From assembly GCF_042697365.1 (NCBI RefSeq), contig NZ_CP137604.1: 64,000 nt of DNA; one strand, written 5' to 3'. The position numbers and the translations under genes were made by a program. The notes below the pieces were generated by a model. That model had not been told where the DNA came from. It made no database searches and saw nothing but the letters and a program-made list of their open reading frames with translations. Below, piece after piece: positions 19,588-29,139 of the stretch (the first letter of the stretch is position 1; each line of letters opens with the position of its first letter). This stretch comes from Brucella pseudintermedia (GTDB lineage Bacteria; Pseudomonadota; Alphaproteobacteria; Rhizobiales; Rhizobiaceae).

Positions 19588-19653
19588 GTTTGGGATTGAT
19601 GTTCACTGGCCGCAGGCTTTATGCCCCCGATTCACCCAGTATTCTGATAGACA

Positions 19654-20277
19654 ATGCAGTTTTCTCCTTCCGAACGCGCCGCTTTCTTTGAATTGCTGAA
19701 ATGGCGGCGCGACGTCCGCCACTTCAGCAACAGGGCCGTGGACGATGGAATCATTGAGGCTTTGCAGAAAGCGATGGATTACGCCCCCTCCGTCGGCAAT
19801 GCCCGCCCCTGGCGGGTGATTTCAGTCGAAACTGCTGCAAAACGTGCAGCGGTTCACGACATCTTTCTGGCAGCCAACCGATCAGCCGCCGAGATCTATG
19901 ACAGCGCGCGCGCAGAGCATTACCGGAACCTGAAATTGGAAGGCATCAGCGTTGCTCCGGTGCAGCTTGCCATTTTCACCGAAACCGCGCCGGTCGAAGG
20001 GCATGGTCTCGGTCGGCAGTCGATGGCCGTTACCCTTGAACACAGCACCGCCATGGCGGTCCAGAACCTCAATCTGGCGGCAAGATCGTTCGGGCTCGGC
20101 GTCGGCATGGTTTCCATTCTCGACCCCGACGCGATGGAAAAGCTTTTCGAGGCCCAGTCCAGCTGGCACTTCAGCCTCTATCTGTGCATCGGCTGGCCAT
20201 TGGCCGATGACGACACCCCCCTGCTGCACAAAGACAGCTGGCAGAAAAACAAGCCGACCGTCTGGCAGCGCGCCTGA
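19654..20277 (+). CDS. BluB-like flavin oxidoreductase (DMB synthase family)
   Basis: A nitroreductase-fold protein of 207 aa. It shares with BluB, the enzyme that breaks down FMNH2 to 5,6-dimethylbenzimidazole for vitamin B12, the blocks RRDVRHF, APSVGNARPW, YRNLKLEGI-AP and AVQNLNLAARSFGLGVGMVSI. The N-terminal part is shorter than in Sinorhizobium BluB and I see no cobalamin riboswitch upstream, so it may be a paralogue with another flavin-linked role. It stands alone after tRNA-Leu. Confidence 0.72.
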   Translation: MQFSPSERAAFFELLKWRRDVRHFSNRAVDDGIIEALQKAMDYAPSVGNARPWRVISVETAAKRAAVHDIFLAANRSAAEIYDSARAEHYRNLKLEGISVAPVQLAIFTETAPVEGHGLGRQSMAVTLEHSTAMAVQNLNLAARSFGLGVGMVSILDPDAMEKLFEAQSSWHFSLYLCIGWPLADDDTPLLHKDSWQKNKPTVWQRA

Positions 20278-20392
20278 ACTGCCTTCACAGCGCATTGTCA
20301 ACAGCGCTACAAATTCTGCCTATTGCGCTGTTCTCGCAATTGGCGGCACAATTCCGCCTGCTATGCTCAAAATATAAAAATGGGGGGCAAAC

Positions 20393-21112
20393 ATGCGCCG
20401 CAGAGGCTTGCTGGAATTCGGCAGAAACAGAACGCTCTATGGCCTGTTCCTGCTTTGCGCGATCTGCGCCATTGCGGGCAGTGTGATGAGCTACAATGGC
20501 GAGGTTTCAGGCTGGCGCTGGCTGCATTATCTGACCAAGCCAACCGCAACTCTACTGCTGCTCGCAGCCGTCCTATGCGCCGGACGGCCCAAATCGAAAA
20601 CTTACGGATTCGCCATCGCCTTCGGGCTGGTTTTCGCCGCACTTGGCGATTTCTTCCTGATGCTGTCCGGCGACTATTTCATGGCGGGCCTGATCTGCTT
20701 TCTCATTACCCATTGCGCCTATATCTATGCGCTTTGCCGCCAGACGCGCTTTGCCGCGCATAAGGGCGTTTTCGTCCTTTTCGCCATCGCCGCCCTTGCC
20801 ATCATAGCTGGCCTCTGGTCGTCACTGCCGACGCCCATGAAAATCCCGGTCATTGTCTATGCCGCAGCCCTCGGCATCATGGCAGCACAGGCGATGAGCC
20901 GCGCGCTCGGCACCGAACCGGAAACGCCGCAACGCTACGCCGCCTGGCTTGCGGCCGCTGGCGGTCTTTTTTTCATGGCAAGCGACACGCTGCTGGCCTT
21001 CGGACGGTTCAGCCTCGACATTCCGCTAAGTGGCCTTTGGGTGCTTGCAACCTATTATGCCGCCCAATTCCTCTTTGCCCGCTCGACGGAGGACTTTGCC
21101 TATGGCAGTTGA
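20393..21112 (+). CDS. YhhN/TMEM86-family lysoplasmalogenase-like membrane protein
   Basis: The 239-aa product has about eight hydrophobic segments and conserved acidic residues of the YhhN family (FAALGDFFLM and FFMASDTLLAF, with Asp at membrane edges). Animal members hydrolyse the vinyl-ether bond of lysoplasmalogens; the bacterial substrate is uncertain. ATG at 20393 is preceded by a GGGGGG run 4-5 nt upstream. Its last 11 nt overlap the aldehyde dehydrogenase gene, so the two are coupled; handling of lipid-derived aldehydes is a reasonable, unproven link. Confidence 0.75.
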   Translation: MRRRGLLEFGRNRTLYGLFLLCAICAIAGSVMSYNGEVSGWRWLHYLTKPTATLLLLAAVLCAGRPKSKTYGFAIAFGLVFAALGDFFLMLSGDYFMAGLICFLITHCAYIYALCRQTRFAAHKGVFVLFAIAALAIIAGLWSSLPTPMKIPVIVYAAALGIMAAQAMSRALGTEPETPQRYAAWLAAAGGLFFMASDTLLAFGRFSLDIPLSGLWVLATYYAAQFLFARSTEDFAYGS

Positions 21113-22499
21113 AGAACAGAGACTGCAACTGTCGTTTGAGCGCCTGCGCAACGCCTGGCTTGAGAACCGTCCGGCCTATGAACAGCGTCTGGACGATCTG
21201 AAGCGGCTGCGTCAGGCGCTCGAAAAGCGGCTTGATGAAATGGCGAAAGCCATCAGCGCGGATTTCGGCAACCGCTCGCTGCACGAAACCCTGCTCGGTG
21301 AGGCCAGCGTCGTCTTTGCCGAAATCGACGATGCGCTGCACAACCTCAAGCGCTGGATGAAACCGAAACGCCGCAAGGCCGGATGGAAAATGTGGCCCGC
21401 CAAAGCGGAAATCCGCTATGTGCCGCTCGGTGTGGTTGGGGTCATCGCGCCGTGGAACTATCCCGTCAATCTGGCGCTGGCACCGCTCGTCGCAGCAATC
21501 GCAGCCGGAAATCATGTTTTCCTAAAGCCGTCCGAACATACGCCGCGCACGGCGCAATTCCTACAAAGCCTGCTTGCCGAAGTTTTCCCGGAGGATCGCG
21601 TTGCCGTGGCGCTTGGTGATGCATCGCTTTCCGCGCAATTCGCATCGCTGCCCTTCGACCATCTCTTTTTCACCGGCTCAACATCTGTGGGGCGCAAGAT
21701 CATGGCGGCGGCAGCACCGAACCTGACGCCGGTGACGCTGGAACTTGGCGGCAAGTCACCCGCCATCGTCAGCGAGAATGCCAATCTCAAACGCGCCGCC
21801 CGCTCAATCGCGACGGGAAAATTCTTCAATGCCGGACAGACCTGCATCGCTCCTGATTATGTGCTGATCCACCAGAGCCGGCGCGACGAATTCATAGACC
21901 TTCTGCGCGCTGAAATGCAGGCGCGCTATGGCGGCTCATCAGCGGCAAAGGACCGCACCACGATCATCAATGAAGCGCAGGAAGCACGGCTCGCGAAGCT
22001 GCTGACCGATGCCGCGAACAAGAGCGAAGCTGTCATTGAACTTCTGGCCGGTTTCGATCGGCCGCGACTGATGTCGCCCGTCCTCGTGCTCGAACCCGCC
22101 GCTGACAGCGCAATCATGCAGGAGGAGATTTTCGGCCCGCTTCTGCCGATCCTCAGCTATCGCCTGCTCGACGATGCCATCGGTTTCGTTCTGCGGCTCG
22201 ACCGTCCGCTGGCGCTTTACTGTTTCAGCGACAACACCGCAGAGATCGAAATGATGCTAGGCCGCATTGTTGCTGGCGGGGTCTGCGTCAATGATACGCT
22301 CTACCATTTCGCCTGTAGCGACCTGCCATTCGGCGGCGTGGGCGCAAGCGGCATGGGCCAGTATCATGGCCAAGACGGTTTCCTGACCTTTTCCAAGGCA
22401 ATGCCGGTCCTGACCAAATTTGCCCCGGCGCCGAGCGATCTCATCAGGCCGCCTTATACCGGCCTCACCGACAGGCTTATCCGTTTCATTGCAAGATGA
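21102..22499 (+). CDS. Coniferyl-aldehyde-dehydrogenase-like ALDH
   Basis: An NAD(P)-dependent aldehyde dehydrogenase of 465 aa. Visible motifs: GVIAPWNYPVNL (nucleotide-binding loop), FTGSTSVGRKIM, ELGGKSPAIV (catalytic Glu), FFNAGQTCIAPDYVL (nucleophile Cys in GQTC) and EEIFGPLLPI. The C-terminus lacks the usual oligomerisation extension, as in coniferyl aldehyde dehydrogenases and membrane-linked fatty aldehyde dehydrogenases. It starts inside the end of the YhhN-like gene with GGAGG upstream. Confidence 0.85.
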   Translation: MAVEEQRLQLSFERLRNAWLENRPAYEQRLDDLKRLRQALEKRLDEMAKAISADFGNRSLHETLLGEASVVFAEIDDALHNLKRWMKPKRRKAGWKMWPAKAEIRYVPLGVVGVIAPWNYPVNLALAPLVAAIAAGNHVFLKPSEHTPRTAQFLQSLLAEVFPEDRVAVALGDASLSAQFASLPFDHLFFTGSTSVGRKIMAAAAPNLTPVTLELGGKSPAIVSENANLKRAARSIATGKFFNAGQTCIAPDYVLIHQSRRDEFIDLLRAEMQARYGGSSAAKDRTTIINEAQEARLAKLLTDAANKSEAVIELLAGFDRPRLMSPVLVLEPAADSAIMQEEIFGPLLPILSYRLLDDAIGFVLRLDRPLALYCFSDNTAEIEMMLGRIVAGGVCVNDTLYHFACSDLPFGGVGASGMGQYHGQDGFLTFSKAMPVLTKFAPAPSDLIRPPYTGLTDRLIRFIAR

Positions 22500-22655
22500 G
22501 GCTCGGAACCTGCCGAACCAACTTTGCGTTTAGTTCCGGAAGTCGCCGAATTGTGTAGGCAACTGCTATTCAAACAGATGAACAATCCGACTATATAGAA
22601 ACGGATGCGGGTTTATCATAGGCTTTCGGACCGAATACCTCACAGGTGAGAACGG

Positions 22656-23513
22656 GTGCTGAAAAAGAAAGAACCAAACCGGATATCGAAGTCCATCCTG
22701 ACTGCAATCCGGAACAGGCCGGGTTACAGGCCGCTCAACGCCAATATTGCTGGCGGTGACGTCGTTATTGCATCTTACAATGTCCATAAATGCATCGGCA
22801 TCGACAAGCAGTTCAATCCGCAGCGAACCGCCGAGGTCATCAGTGAGATCGACGCGGACGTGATCGCCTTGCAGGAAGCCGACAGGCGTTTCGGCGAGCG
22901 ATCCGGCCTGCTCGATCTGGGGCTGCTTGAGCGCCGTCATGGACTTATCCCCGTTCCCATCACAGCAACAATGCCCAAGGGCCACGGCTGGCACGGCAAC
23001 GTGCTCCTGTTCCGCGAAGGTGTGGTGCGCAATGTGCAGCAGCTCAAGCTGCCCGGCGTCGAGCCGCGCGGCGCGCTGGTCGCGGACCTGCAATTTCCGG
23101 CAGGCCCTTTGCGCGTCATCGCCGCGCATCTCGGCCTTCTGAAACGCTCCCGCGAGCAACAGGCCGAGAGCATCCTTACCGTCTTGCAGGAGGCTGACAC
23201 ACTGCCGACGCTGCTGATCGGCGACCTCAACGAATGGCGCATCGGCAAGCGCTCGTCGCTGGCCGCCCTCATGCCGACATTCAACCATGTCGCAACGGCA
23301 GTACCGAGCTTTCCTTCGCGGTTCCCGGTTTTTGCACTGGATCGCGTACTGGGCGCGCCCCACAATCTGGTCACATCGGTTGAAGTGCACAACACGCCGC
23401 TGGCGCGTCTGGCGTCCGATCACCTGCCGATCAAGGCGCATCTCGACCTCAAATCGGCAACGAGCCTGCTTGAAGAACTCAGCCCGGAAATATTCAACAG
23501 CCGAACGGGATGA
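22656..23513 (+). CDS. Endonuclease/exonuclease/phosphatase family protein
   Basis: A 285-aa metal-dependent hydrolase of the EEP superfamily. Typical blocks are IASYNVHKCIG, DADVIALQEADRRF (catalytic Glu), LLIGDLNEW (Asp and Asn) and the final SDHLPIKAHL (Asp-His). These enzymes cut DNA, phosphoinositides or phospholipids. The gene ends 3 nt before the convergent phospholipase D-like gene; in Rhizobiales such pairs suggest a lipid role, but this is inference. GTG start. Confidence 0.8.
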   Translation: MLKKKEPNRISKSILTAIRNRPGYRPLNANIAGGDVVIASYNVHKCIGIDKQFNPQRTAEVISEIDADVIALQEADRRFGERSGLLDLGLLERRHGLIPVPITATMPKGHGWHGNVLLFREGVVRNVQQLKLPGVEPRGALVADLQFPAGPLRVIAAHLGLLKRSREQQAESILTVLQEADTLPTLLIGDLNEWRIGKRSSLAALMPTFNHVATAVPSFPSRFPVFALDRVLGAPHNLVTSVEVHNTPLARLASDHLPIKAHLDLKSATSLLEELSPEIFNSRTG

Positions 23514-23516
23514 TCT

Positions 23517-24977
23517 TCACAGGTAAGGCGAACCCAGCCAGATAATCCGGTCCAGAAGACGCTCCAGGAAAGGCCGATTCTTGAGCCGCGCAAGATTGAC
23601 CTCGCGGCTTCCCTCTATCACCTTGCCGATACGCTCTTCCACCTGACGCGCCACGTCACGGTCGAGAATTTCCAGATCGACCTCGAAATTCAGCCGCAGC
23701 GAGCGCGGATCGATATTGGATGACCCGACATAGGACCATGCGCCGTCGATGGTCATCAGCTTGGAGTGATTGAAGGCACCCCCAGCCCGCCAGATACGGC
23801 AGCCATCCTTCAAGAGTTGATCGAACTGCGCGCGCATGGCGCGGTCCACCAGCTTCAGGTTGTTGACGCCCGGCACGACGATATCCACCGACACGCCGCG
23901 CCGCGCCGCCGTCACCAGCGCGCTGATCAATTCGCGGTCCGGCAGAAGATAAGGCGTCATGATGAGAATATGCTGCTCGGCAATCGAGAAGGCGCCCATC
24001 ATCATGCGCTGGTTGGTTTCCACGTTCTTGTCCGGCCCCGACCCGACGACACGCACCAGCGTTCCCGTTCCCGGCGGGTTTTCCGGCGGCGCGATCTTCC
24101 ATGCTTCCCCGGTCAGAAGCTCGCCGGTGGCAAAGCGCCAGTCTTCCGATGCGATATGAAAGAGATCGGCGATAGCCGGTCCTTCCAGCTTGAAGTGCGT
24201 ATCGAAGGCAACGGCATCGCCCGCAATCCTTCGCACAAACCCCGCGCGGATATTCATGCCGCCGGTAAAGGCGATCTTGCCGTCGACGATGAGGATTTTG
24301 CGGTGGGTGCGAAGGTTCGCGTAAGGCAGGCGCAGCCCGATGATGATGTTGCCGTTGAACACATCCACGGCAACGCCCTTGTCCTTCAGGAGCTTGACGA
24401 TGCTTGGAAAGGAATAGCGTGCACCGACGGCATCCACCAGCACGCGCACTTCCACGCCGCGCCGGACCGCATCGCCCAGCGCATCGGCAAACACTTCGCC
24501 AATCCCGTCCCGGTCGAAAATATAGGTTTCCAGCATGATGCTGCGTTCAGCGCGGCCTATGGCGTCGAGCATTGCGGCATAAGCTTCGTCGCCCGTCTCC
24601 AGCATGTCGATATTGTTGCCGCTGGTGAAATCGTAAAGGCTGACCGCATCGCCAAGAATCTTCATGGCCCCGAACTGGCGTCCGAAGGCGGCCCGCACCA
24701 GATCGTTCGTCGTATCGAAGTGCGACAGGTGATAGAGCGCAATCTTGCCCCGGTTGGCGCGCTGGTGGCTGAGCGTCGAACGCCGGATGCGGTTTACGCC
24801 AGCAATCGCATAGACCACCGCTCCCACGATGGGCGAAAGCACAATCACGCCGACCCAGCCGATGGCTGTTCGGACTTCCTCTTTCGTCATGGTCGCGTGA
24901 ATGGCGGCGATCGCTCCGAGAACGACCGACAGGACAAACAGGATATGCGGCCAGTAGTGGGAAACGAGATCGAACAT
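23517..24977 (-). CDS. Phospholipase D-like cardiolipin synthase
   Basis: 486 aa with two N-terminal membrane helices and two HKD motifs: HRKILIVDGKIAFTGG and HSKLMTIDGAWSYVGSSN. This is the plan of bacterial cardiolipin synthases (ClsA type), which join two phosphatidylglycerols. The start could be GTG at 24980 or ATG at 24977; the latter is used. No partner gene on its strand. Confidence 0.88.
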   Translation of the reverse strand: MFDLVSHYWPHILFVLSVVLGAIAAIHATMTKEEVRTAIGWVGVIVLSPIVGAVVYAIAGVNRIRRSTLSHQRANRGKIALYHLSHFDTTNDLVRAAFGRQFGAMKILGDAVSLYDFTSGNNIDMLETGDEAYAAMLDAIGRAERSIMLETYIFDRDGIGEVFADALGDAVRRGVEVRVLVDAVGARYSFPSIVKLLKDKGVAVDVFNGNIIIGLRLPYANLRTHRKILIVDGKIAFTGGMNIRAGFVRRIAGDAVAFDTHFKLEGPAIADLFHIASEDWRFATGELLTGEAWKIAPPENPPGTGTLVRVVGSGPDKNVETNQRMMMGAFSIAEQHILIMTPYLLPDRELISALVTAARRGVSVDIVVPGVNNLKLVDRAMRAQFDQLLKDGCRIWRAGGAFNHSKLMTIDGAWSYVGSSNIDPRSLRLNFEVDLEILDRDVARQVEERIGKVIEGSREVNLARLKNRPFLERLLDRIIWLGSPYL

Positions 24978-25146
24978 CACATGAACTTTAAACGGAATAC
25001 GATTTTAATAGCAAAGAGATATAATGGGAGATCGTCGAGACGAACAGTGGGGGGCATTGGCGTTCTCACCCGTTCATCGCAAAGCTGGCCAAATCCGGGA
25101 CATGCCTTATATTGTTCTGGAGGCATGACAATTTGAGGGACGTCTC

Positions 25147-25710
25147 ATGGCAACAGCTCACAATGATTTCGACCGTCCGGCTCTTCCAAAGGAACTCTCC
25201 GGCAAGTGGGGCTGGTTCGTCGCCCTTGGGGTGGCGCTTCTGATCCTCGGAGGCATCGCCTTCGGCAATCTGGTGCTGGCCACCGTGGTCTCGGTCTACT
25301 ATGTCGGCCTGATGATGCTCATCGGCGGCGCCATGGAAATCGTTCATGCATTCGGCGTCAAAACCTGGGGCAGCTTCTTCTTCTGGCTCCTGAGCGGCCT
25401 GCTTTATACGGCGGCGGGCATCGTCGCCTTCATCAATCCCGTGCTGGCGGCCGGTGTGCTGACCTTCCTGCTGGCGGCGGCGCTTCTGGGTTCCGGTGCT
25501 TTCCGCATCTGGCTCGGCTTCAAGTCGAAACCCTCGGCTGGCTGGGGCTGGATCGTCGCAGGCGGCGTCGTCACGTTGCTCCTCGGCCTTATCATCGCCA
25601 TGCAATGGCCGGTCAACAGCCTGTTCATCCTTGGCCTGTTTCTGGCGATAGACCTGATTTTCCAGGGCTGGTCTTTCATCGCCTTCGGTCTCGGCATCAA
25701 AAGCCGATAA
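25147..25710 (+). CDS. HdeD-family membrane protein
   Basis: The 187-aa protein has six membrane segments arranged as three repeated hairpins, with the motif GGAMEIVHAF typical of HdeD/DUF308. E. coli HdeD belongs to the acid-resistance island, but the biochemical role is unknown. A pair of arms (ATGAACCGCC 25757-25766 and its complement 25776-25785) after the gene may end its transcript. Confidence 0.8.
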   Translation: MATAHNDFDRPALPKELSGKWGWFVALGVALLILGGIAFGNLVLATVVSVYYVGLMMLIGGAMEIVHAFGVKTWGSFFFWLLSGLLYTAAGIVAFINPVLAAGVLTFLLAAALLGSGAFRIWLGFKSKPSAGWGWIVAGGVVTLLLGLIIAMQWPVNSLFILGLFLAIDLIFQGWSFIAFGLGIKSR

Positions 25711-25756
25711 TATATGCAAAGCATTTAAACTCGACCTTTTGGCAAAGGACTGCTAG

Positions 25757-25785
25757 ATGAACCGCCAATCTTTGCGGCGGTTCAT
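25757..25785 (+). terminator. Hairpin between hdeD-like gene and prfC
   Basis: Perfect 10-bp stem with a 9-nt loop, 33 nt before the prfC start. It may terminate the upstream transcript or structure the prfC leader; it has no U tract. Confidence 0.4.
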
Positions 25786-25818
25786 GCTGCCCGTTCCTTT
25801 GCTATCACGAGTTTCTTC

Positions 25819-27396
25819 ATGCCCGCTGACCATCCCGTTTCCAAGCGCCGCACATTCGCGATCATCGCGCACCCGGACGCCGGTAAGACCACGCTGACCG
25901 AAAAGCTGCTGCTGTTCGGCGGCGCCATCCAGCTTGCCGGTGAGGTGAAGGCCAAGAAAGACCGCATCCAGACCCGCTCCGACTGGATGAATATCGAGCG
26001 CGACCGCGGCATTTCCGTCGTCACCTCGGTGATGACCTTCGAGTACAAGGATTGCATCTTCAACCTGCTCGACACGCCGGGCCACGAAGATTTTGCCGAC
26101 GACACCTATCGCACGCTGACCGCCGTTGATAGCGCCGTCATGGTCATCGACGCCGCCAAGGGTATCGAGCCACGCACGCTGAAACTCTTTGAAGTCTGCC
26201 GCATGCGCGATATTCCCATCGTCACCTTCGTCAACAAGATGGACCGCGAGGCGCGCGACCCGCTGGAAATCCTTGATGAGATCGAAGAGAAGCTGGCGCT
26301 CGACACGGCCCCCATCACCTGGCCGATCGGCTCGGGCAAGAGCTTTGCGGGCACCTTCGACCTGCATAACGACACGCTGCGCCGCCAGGACAACGAAGAA
26401 CAGCCAACCAAGGTGAGCGGGCCGGAAGAAGCGGCAAAGCTTTTGCCGGAAAATGAGCGTGAAGCATGGCTGGAAGGCGTGGAACTGGCGCGCGGCGTCT
26501 GCCGCCCGTTCGACCTCGCCGCCTTCCGCGAAGGCCACATGACCCCGGTTTATTTCGGCTCGGCGCTGAAGAATTATGGTGTGCGCGACCTCATCGAAGC
26601 CTTCTGCGATTTCGGCCCCTCCCCGCGCGACCAGCAGGCCGATACTCGCATGGTGGCGGCAACCGAAGACAAGATGACCGGTTTCGTGTTCAAGATTCAG
26701 GCCAATATGGACCCGAACCACCGCGACCGCATCGCCTTCCTGCGCGTCTGCTCGGGCAAGCTGTCGCGCGGCATGAAGGCGAAGCTGGTGCGCACCGGAA
26801 AACCAATGAGCCTGTCGGCACCGCAATTCTTCTTCGCGCGCTCGCGCCAGATTGCCGACGAAGCCTTCGCGGGCGATGTGGTCGGCATTCCGAACCACGG
26901 CACCTTGCGCATCGGTGACACGCTGACCGAGGGCGAGGACATCCTGTTCCGTGGGGTGCCGAACTTCGCGCCGGAAATCCTGCGCCGCGTGCGCCTCGAC
27001 GATGCGATGAAAGCCAAGAAGCTGCGCGAAGCGCTGCAGCAGATGGCCGAGGAAGGCGTCGTGCAGCTCTTCCTGCCCGATGACGGTTCTCCAGCCATTG
27101 TCGGCGTCGTCGGCGCGCTGCAGATCGACGTCCTGACCGAACGGCTCAAGGTCGAATATTCGCTGCCGGTCGGCTTTGAAATGTCGCGCTTCTCTGTCTG
27201 CCGGTGGATTTCCGCCGACGATCCGGCGGAAGTCGACCGCTTCATTGCCGCGCATCGCGCCGATATCGCACACGATCTTGACCGTGACCCGGTATTTCTG
27301 GCCCAGAACGGCTTCTCGCTCAATTACGAGGCTGAGCGCTGGAAAGCCATCCGCTTTGCCACCGTCAAGGATTACCAGGTCCGCGGCAAAGCCTGA
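25819..27396 (+). CDS. prfC: Peptide chain release factor 3
   Basis: RF3 is a GTPase that drives RF1/RF2 off the ribosome after peptide release. The 525-aa product has G1 AHPDAGKTTL, the switch region RDRGISV, DTPGHEDF and NKMDRE, followed by EF-Tu-like domain II and the RF3-specific C-terminal domain. Length and motifs are typical. The aph-like gene follows after 15 nt. Confidence 0.96.
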   Translation: MPADHPVSKRRTFAIIAHPDAGKTTLTEKLLLFGGAIQLAGEVKAKKDRIQTRSDWMNIERDRGISVVTSVMTFEYKDCIFNLLDTPGHEDFADDTYRTLTAVDSAVMVIDAAKGIEPRTLKLFEVCRMRDIPIVTFVNKMDREARDPLEILDEIEEKLALDTAPITWPIGSGKSFAGTFDLHNDTLRRQDNEEQPTKVSGPEEAAKLLPENEREAWLEGVELARGVCRPFDLAAFREGHMTPVYFGSALKNYGVRDLIEAFCDFGPSPRDQQADTRMVAATEDKMTGFVFKIQANMDPNHRDRIAFLRVCSGKLSRGMKAKLVRTGKPMSLSAPQFFFARSRQIADEAFAGDVVGIPNHGTLRIGDTLTEGEDILFRGVPNFAPEILRRVRLDDAMKAKKLREALQQMAEEGVVQLFLPDDGSPAIVGVVGALQIDVLTERLKVEYSLPVGFEMSRFSVCRWISADDPAEVDRFIAAHRADIAHDLDRDPVFLAQNGFSLNYEAERWKAIRFATVKDYQVRGKA

Positions 27397-27411
27397 TCCT
27401 TTGGAGAGAAA

Positions 27412-28212
27412 ATGAACGATCCGGTTCTGGCTGCGCTCGATCTGCCCGAGGCGCTGCGGCAGCAATTGCGGGAATATCGCAGTCGAAAGGACGAGCTTGG
27501 CCGCTCAACGGCCAATGTGCATCTGCTCGACCATCCCGAACGCGAACCTCTGGTTCTGAAAGTGGAGCCGCAAAGCCCGGTCGGCGAACTTGCCGACGAA
27601 GCGGCCCGGCTTCGCTGGCTCAGGCAGCAAAATCTCGCCTGCCCGGAAGTTCTCGCTTTCGAAATCGCCCCGGCGCGCAGCTTTCTGCTGATGACGCGTC
27701 TGCCGGGCCAAGATCTGGCTTCGGCAGTCGGCACGCTGACGCCGGAGCGGATTGTCGATATTCTGGCGACCGCCCTGAAATCGATGCATGCCATCGACCC
27801 GGCATCCTGTCCGTTCGATCACCGGCTGGAGTTTCGCATCGAAGACGCGCGCAAGCGTGTTGCAGCCGGTGCGGTGGACGAAGAGGATTTCGACGAGGAA
27901 CGCGAAGGACGGACCGCTCAGGGCGTATTCGAAGAACTGCTTCACCTCAAACCTGAAAGCGAAGACATTGTCGTCACTCATGGCGATGCCTGCCTGCCGA
28001 ATTTCATGGCTGACAACGACGCTTTTTCTGGTTTCATCGATTGCGGCAGGCTCGGCCTCGCCGACCGTCATCAGGATCTGGCGCTTGCCTGCTGGAGCAT
28101 CCGCTACAATCTGGGCGAGGAATGGGTACAGCCTTTCCTTGACATCTATGGCGGGCCTGCCATCGATGAAGCAAAGATCACTTATTATCGTCTGCTGGAC
28201 GAGTTCTTTTAA
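27412..28212 (+). CDS. APH(3')-family aminoglycoside phosphotransferase
   Basis: 266 aa with the kinase-like fold of aminoglycoside 3'-phosphotransferases. The catalytic Brenner motif THGDACLPNFMAD (His about 189), the metal-binding FIDCGRLGLADR and the C-terminal YYRLLDEFF are close to APH(3')-II enzymes. These phosphorylate kanamycin and neomycin. It lies right after prfC with no mobile-element signs and with host-like codon use, so it looks like an old chromosomal gene; whether it confers resistance is not known. Confidence 0.85.
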   Translation: MNDPVLAALDLPEALRQQLREYRSRKDELGRSTANVHLLDHPEREPLVLKVEPQSPVGELADEAARLRWLRQQNLACPEVLAFEIAPARSFLLMTRLPGQDLASAVGTLTPERIVDILATALKSMHAIDPASCPFDHRLEFRIEDARKRVAAGAVDEEDFDEEREGRTAQGVFEELLHLKPESEDIVVTHGDACLPNFMADNDAFSGFIDCGRLGLADRHQDLALACWSIRYNLGEEWVQPFLDIYGGPAIDEAKITYYRLLDEFF

Positions 28213-28245
28213 AAAAAACAAATAGATAGGCGCGATCTGATTGGA

Positions 28246-29139
28246 TCAGCTCGCCGCCCCTTTACCGATCCGCACATGGCGGAGTTTTTCGGGATTGCGC
28301 ACGAGATAAATCGCATGGACCTGTCCGTCGACGATCTCCAGTGCCGCAACCTGCGGCAGCCCATCCGCCTCCATGCTGATATGCCCCGGCAGGCCGTCGA
28401 ATACTGCAAACTGCCGGATTGCGGGAGGCACGCCATTGGCCTTGCGGGAAATGCCCTCGTAAAAGCGCATGATCTTCGCCCGCCCGTAGATGGGATTGAG
28501 CGCCGCATTGCGAACACCGCCGCCATCTGAATACATTATCGCATCTTCCGCCAGAAGGCTCTGCAATGCAGTGAGATCGCCACTGCGCGAAGCTTGAAAG
28601 AAGGCGTCCGCGATGGTGCGTCCGCGGTCTTCCGGCAGGCTGAACCGCGGCTTTTCCTGACGCACATGCATCCGTGCCCGGCTAGCAAGCTGTCGGCAGG
28701 CCGCCGCATCGCGGTCGAGCACTTGCGCGACTTCCCGAAAATCCATGCCGAAAACATCATGTAACAGAAAAGCCGCCCGCTCCAGCGGTGACAGCCGGTC
28801 AAGCGCCAGCATGAGCGTCAGCGTGATCTCGTCGCTCCGGTCTTCCTCTTCCTCGACGAGAGGTTCGGGGAGCCACAGGCCGGGGTAGGTCTCACGGCGC
28901 ACCCGTGCGGACTTCAGATGATCCAATGCGAGCCGGCTCACCACGCGCACCAGCCAGCCCTCCGGTTCGCGAACGGCATCCTGCGCTGCCCTGTTCCAGC
29001 GCAACCAGGCTTCCTGCACAATATCCTCGGCCTCCGCATGAGAGCCTATCATGCGGTAAGCGATGCGAACGAGCCGGGGCCGCAGAGCCTCGAACGCGTC
29101 CGCATCGAAAATTTTATCCGTTTCAGGCTGCTGACGCAT
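28246..29139 (-). CDS. ECF41-type RNA polymerase sigma factor
   Basis: A 297-aa extracytoplasmic-function sigma factor of the SigJ/ECF41 group. Regions sigma2 (about 15-80) and sigma4 (about 108-158) are followed by a SnoaL-like C-terminal extension carrying the group's signatures DGGG (205-208) and NPEKL (282-286). In this family the extension controls sigma activity instead of a separate anti-sigma factor. The gene overlaps the end of the carboxymuconolactone decarboxylase-like gene by 17 nt and is read from the same transcript. Confidence 0.9.
   Translation of the reverse strand: MRQQPETDKIFDADAFEALRPRLVRIAYRMIGSHAEAEDIVQEAWLRWNRAAQDAVREPEGWLVRVVSRLALDHLKSARVRRETYPGLWLPEPLVEEEEDRSDEITLTLMLALDRLSPLERAAFLLHDVFGMDFREVAQVLDRDAAACRQLASRARMHVRQEKPRFSLPEDRGRTIADAFFQASRSGDLTALQSLLAEDAIMYSDGGGVRNAALNPIYGRAKIMRFYEGISRKANGVPPAIRQFAVFDGLPGHISMEADGLPQVAALEIVDGQVHAIYLVRNPEKLRHVRIGKGAAS

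Noticed and set aside
19519..19653. Cobalamin riboswitch before the BluB-like gene
   Set aside because: The interval holds only the tRNA terminator and about 65 nt without the B12-box pattern.
25753..27465. 570-codon minus-strand frame opposite prfC
   Set aside because: Covers a complete RF3 gene with all GTPase motifs on the plus strand.
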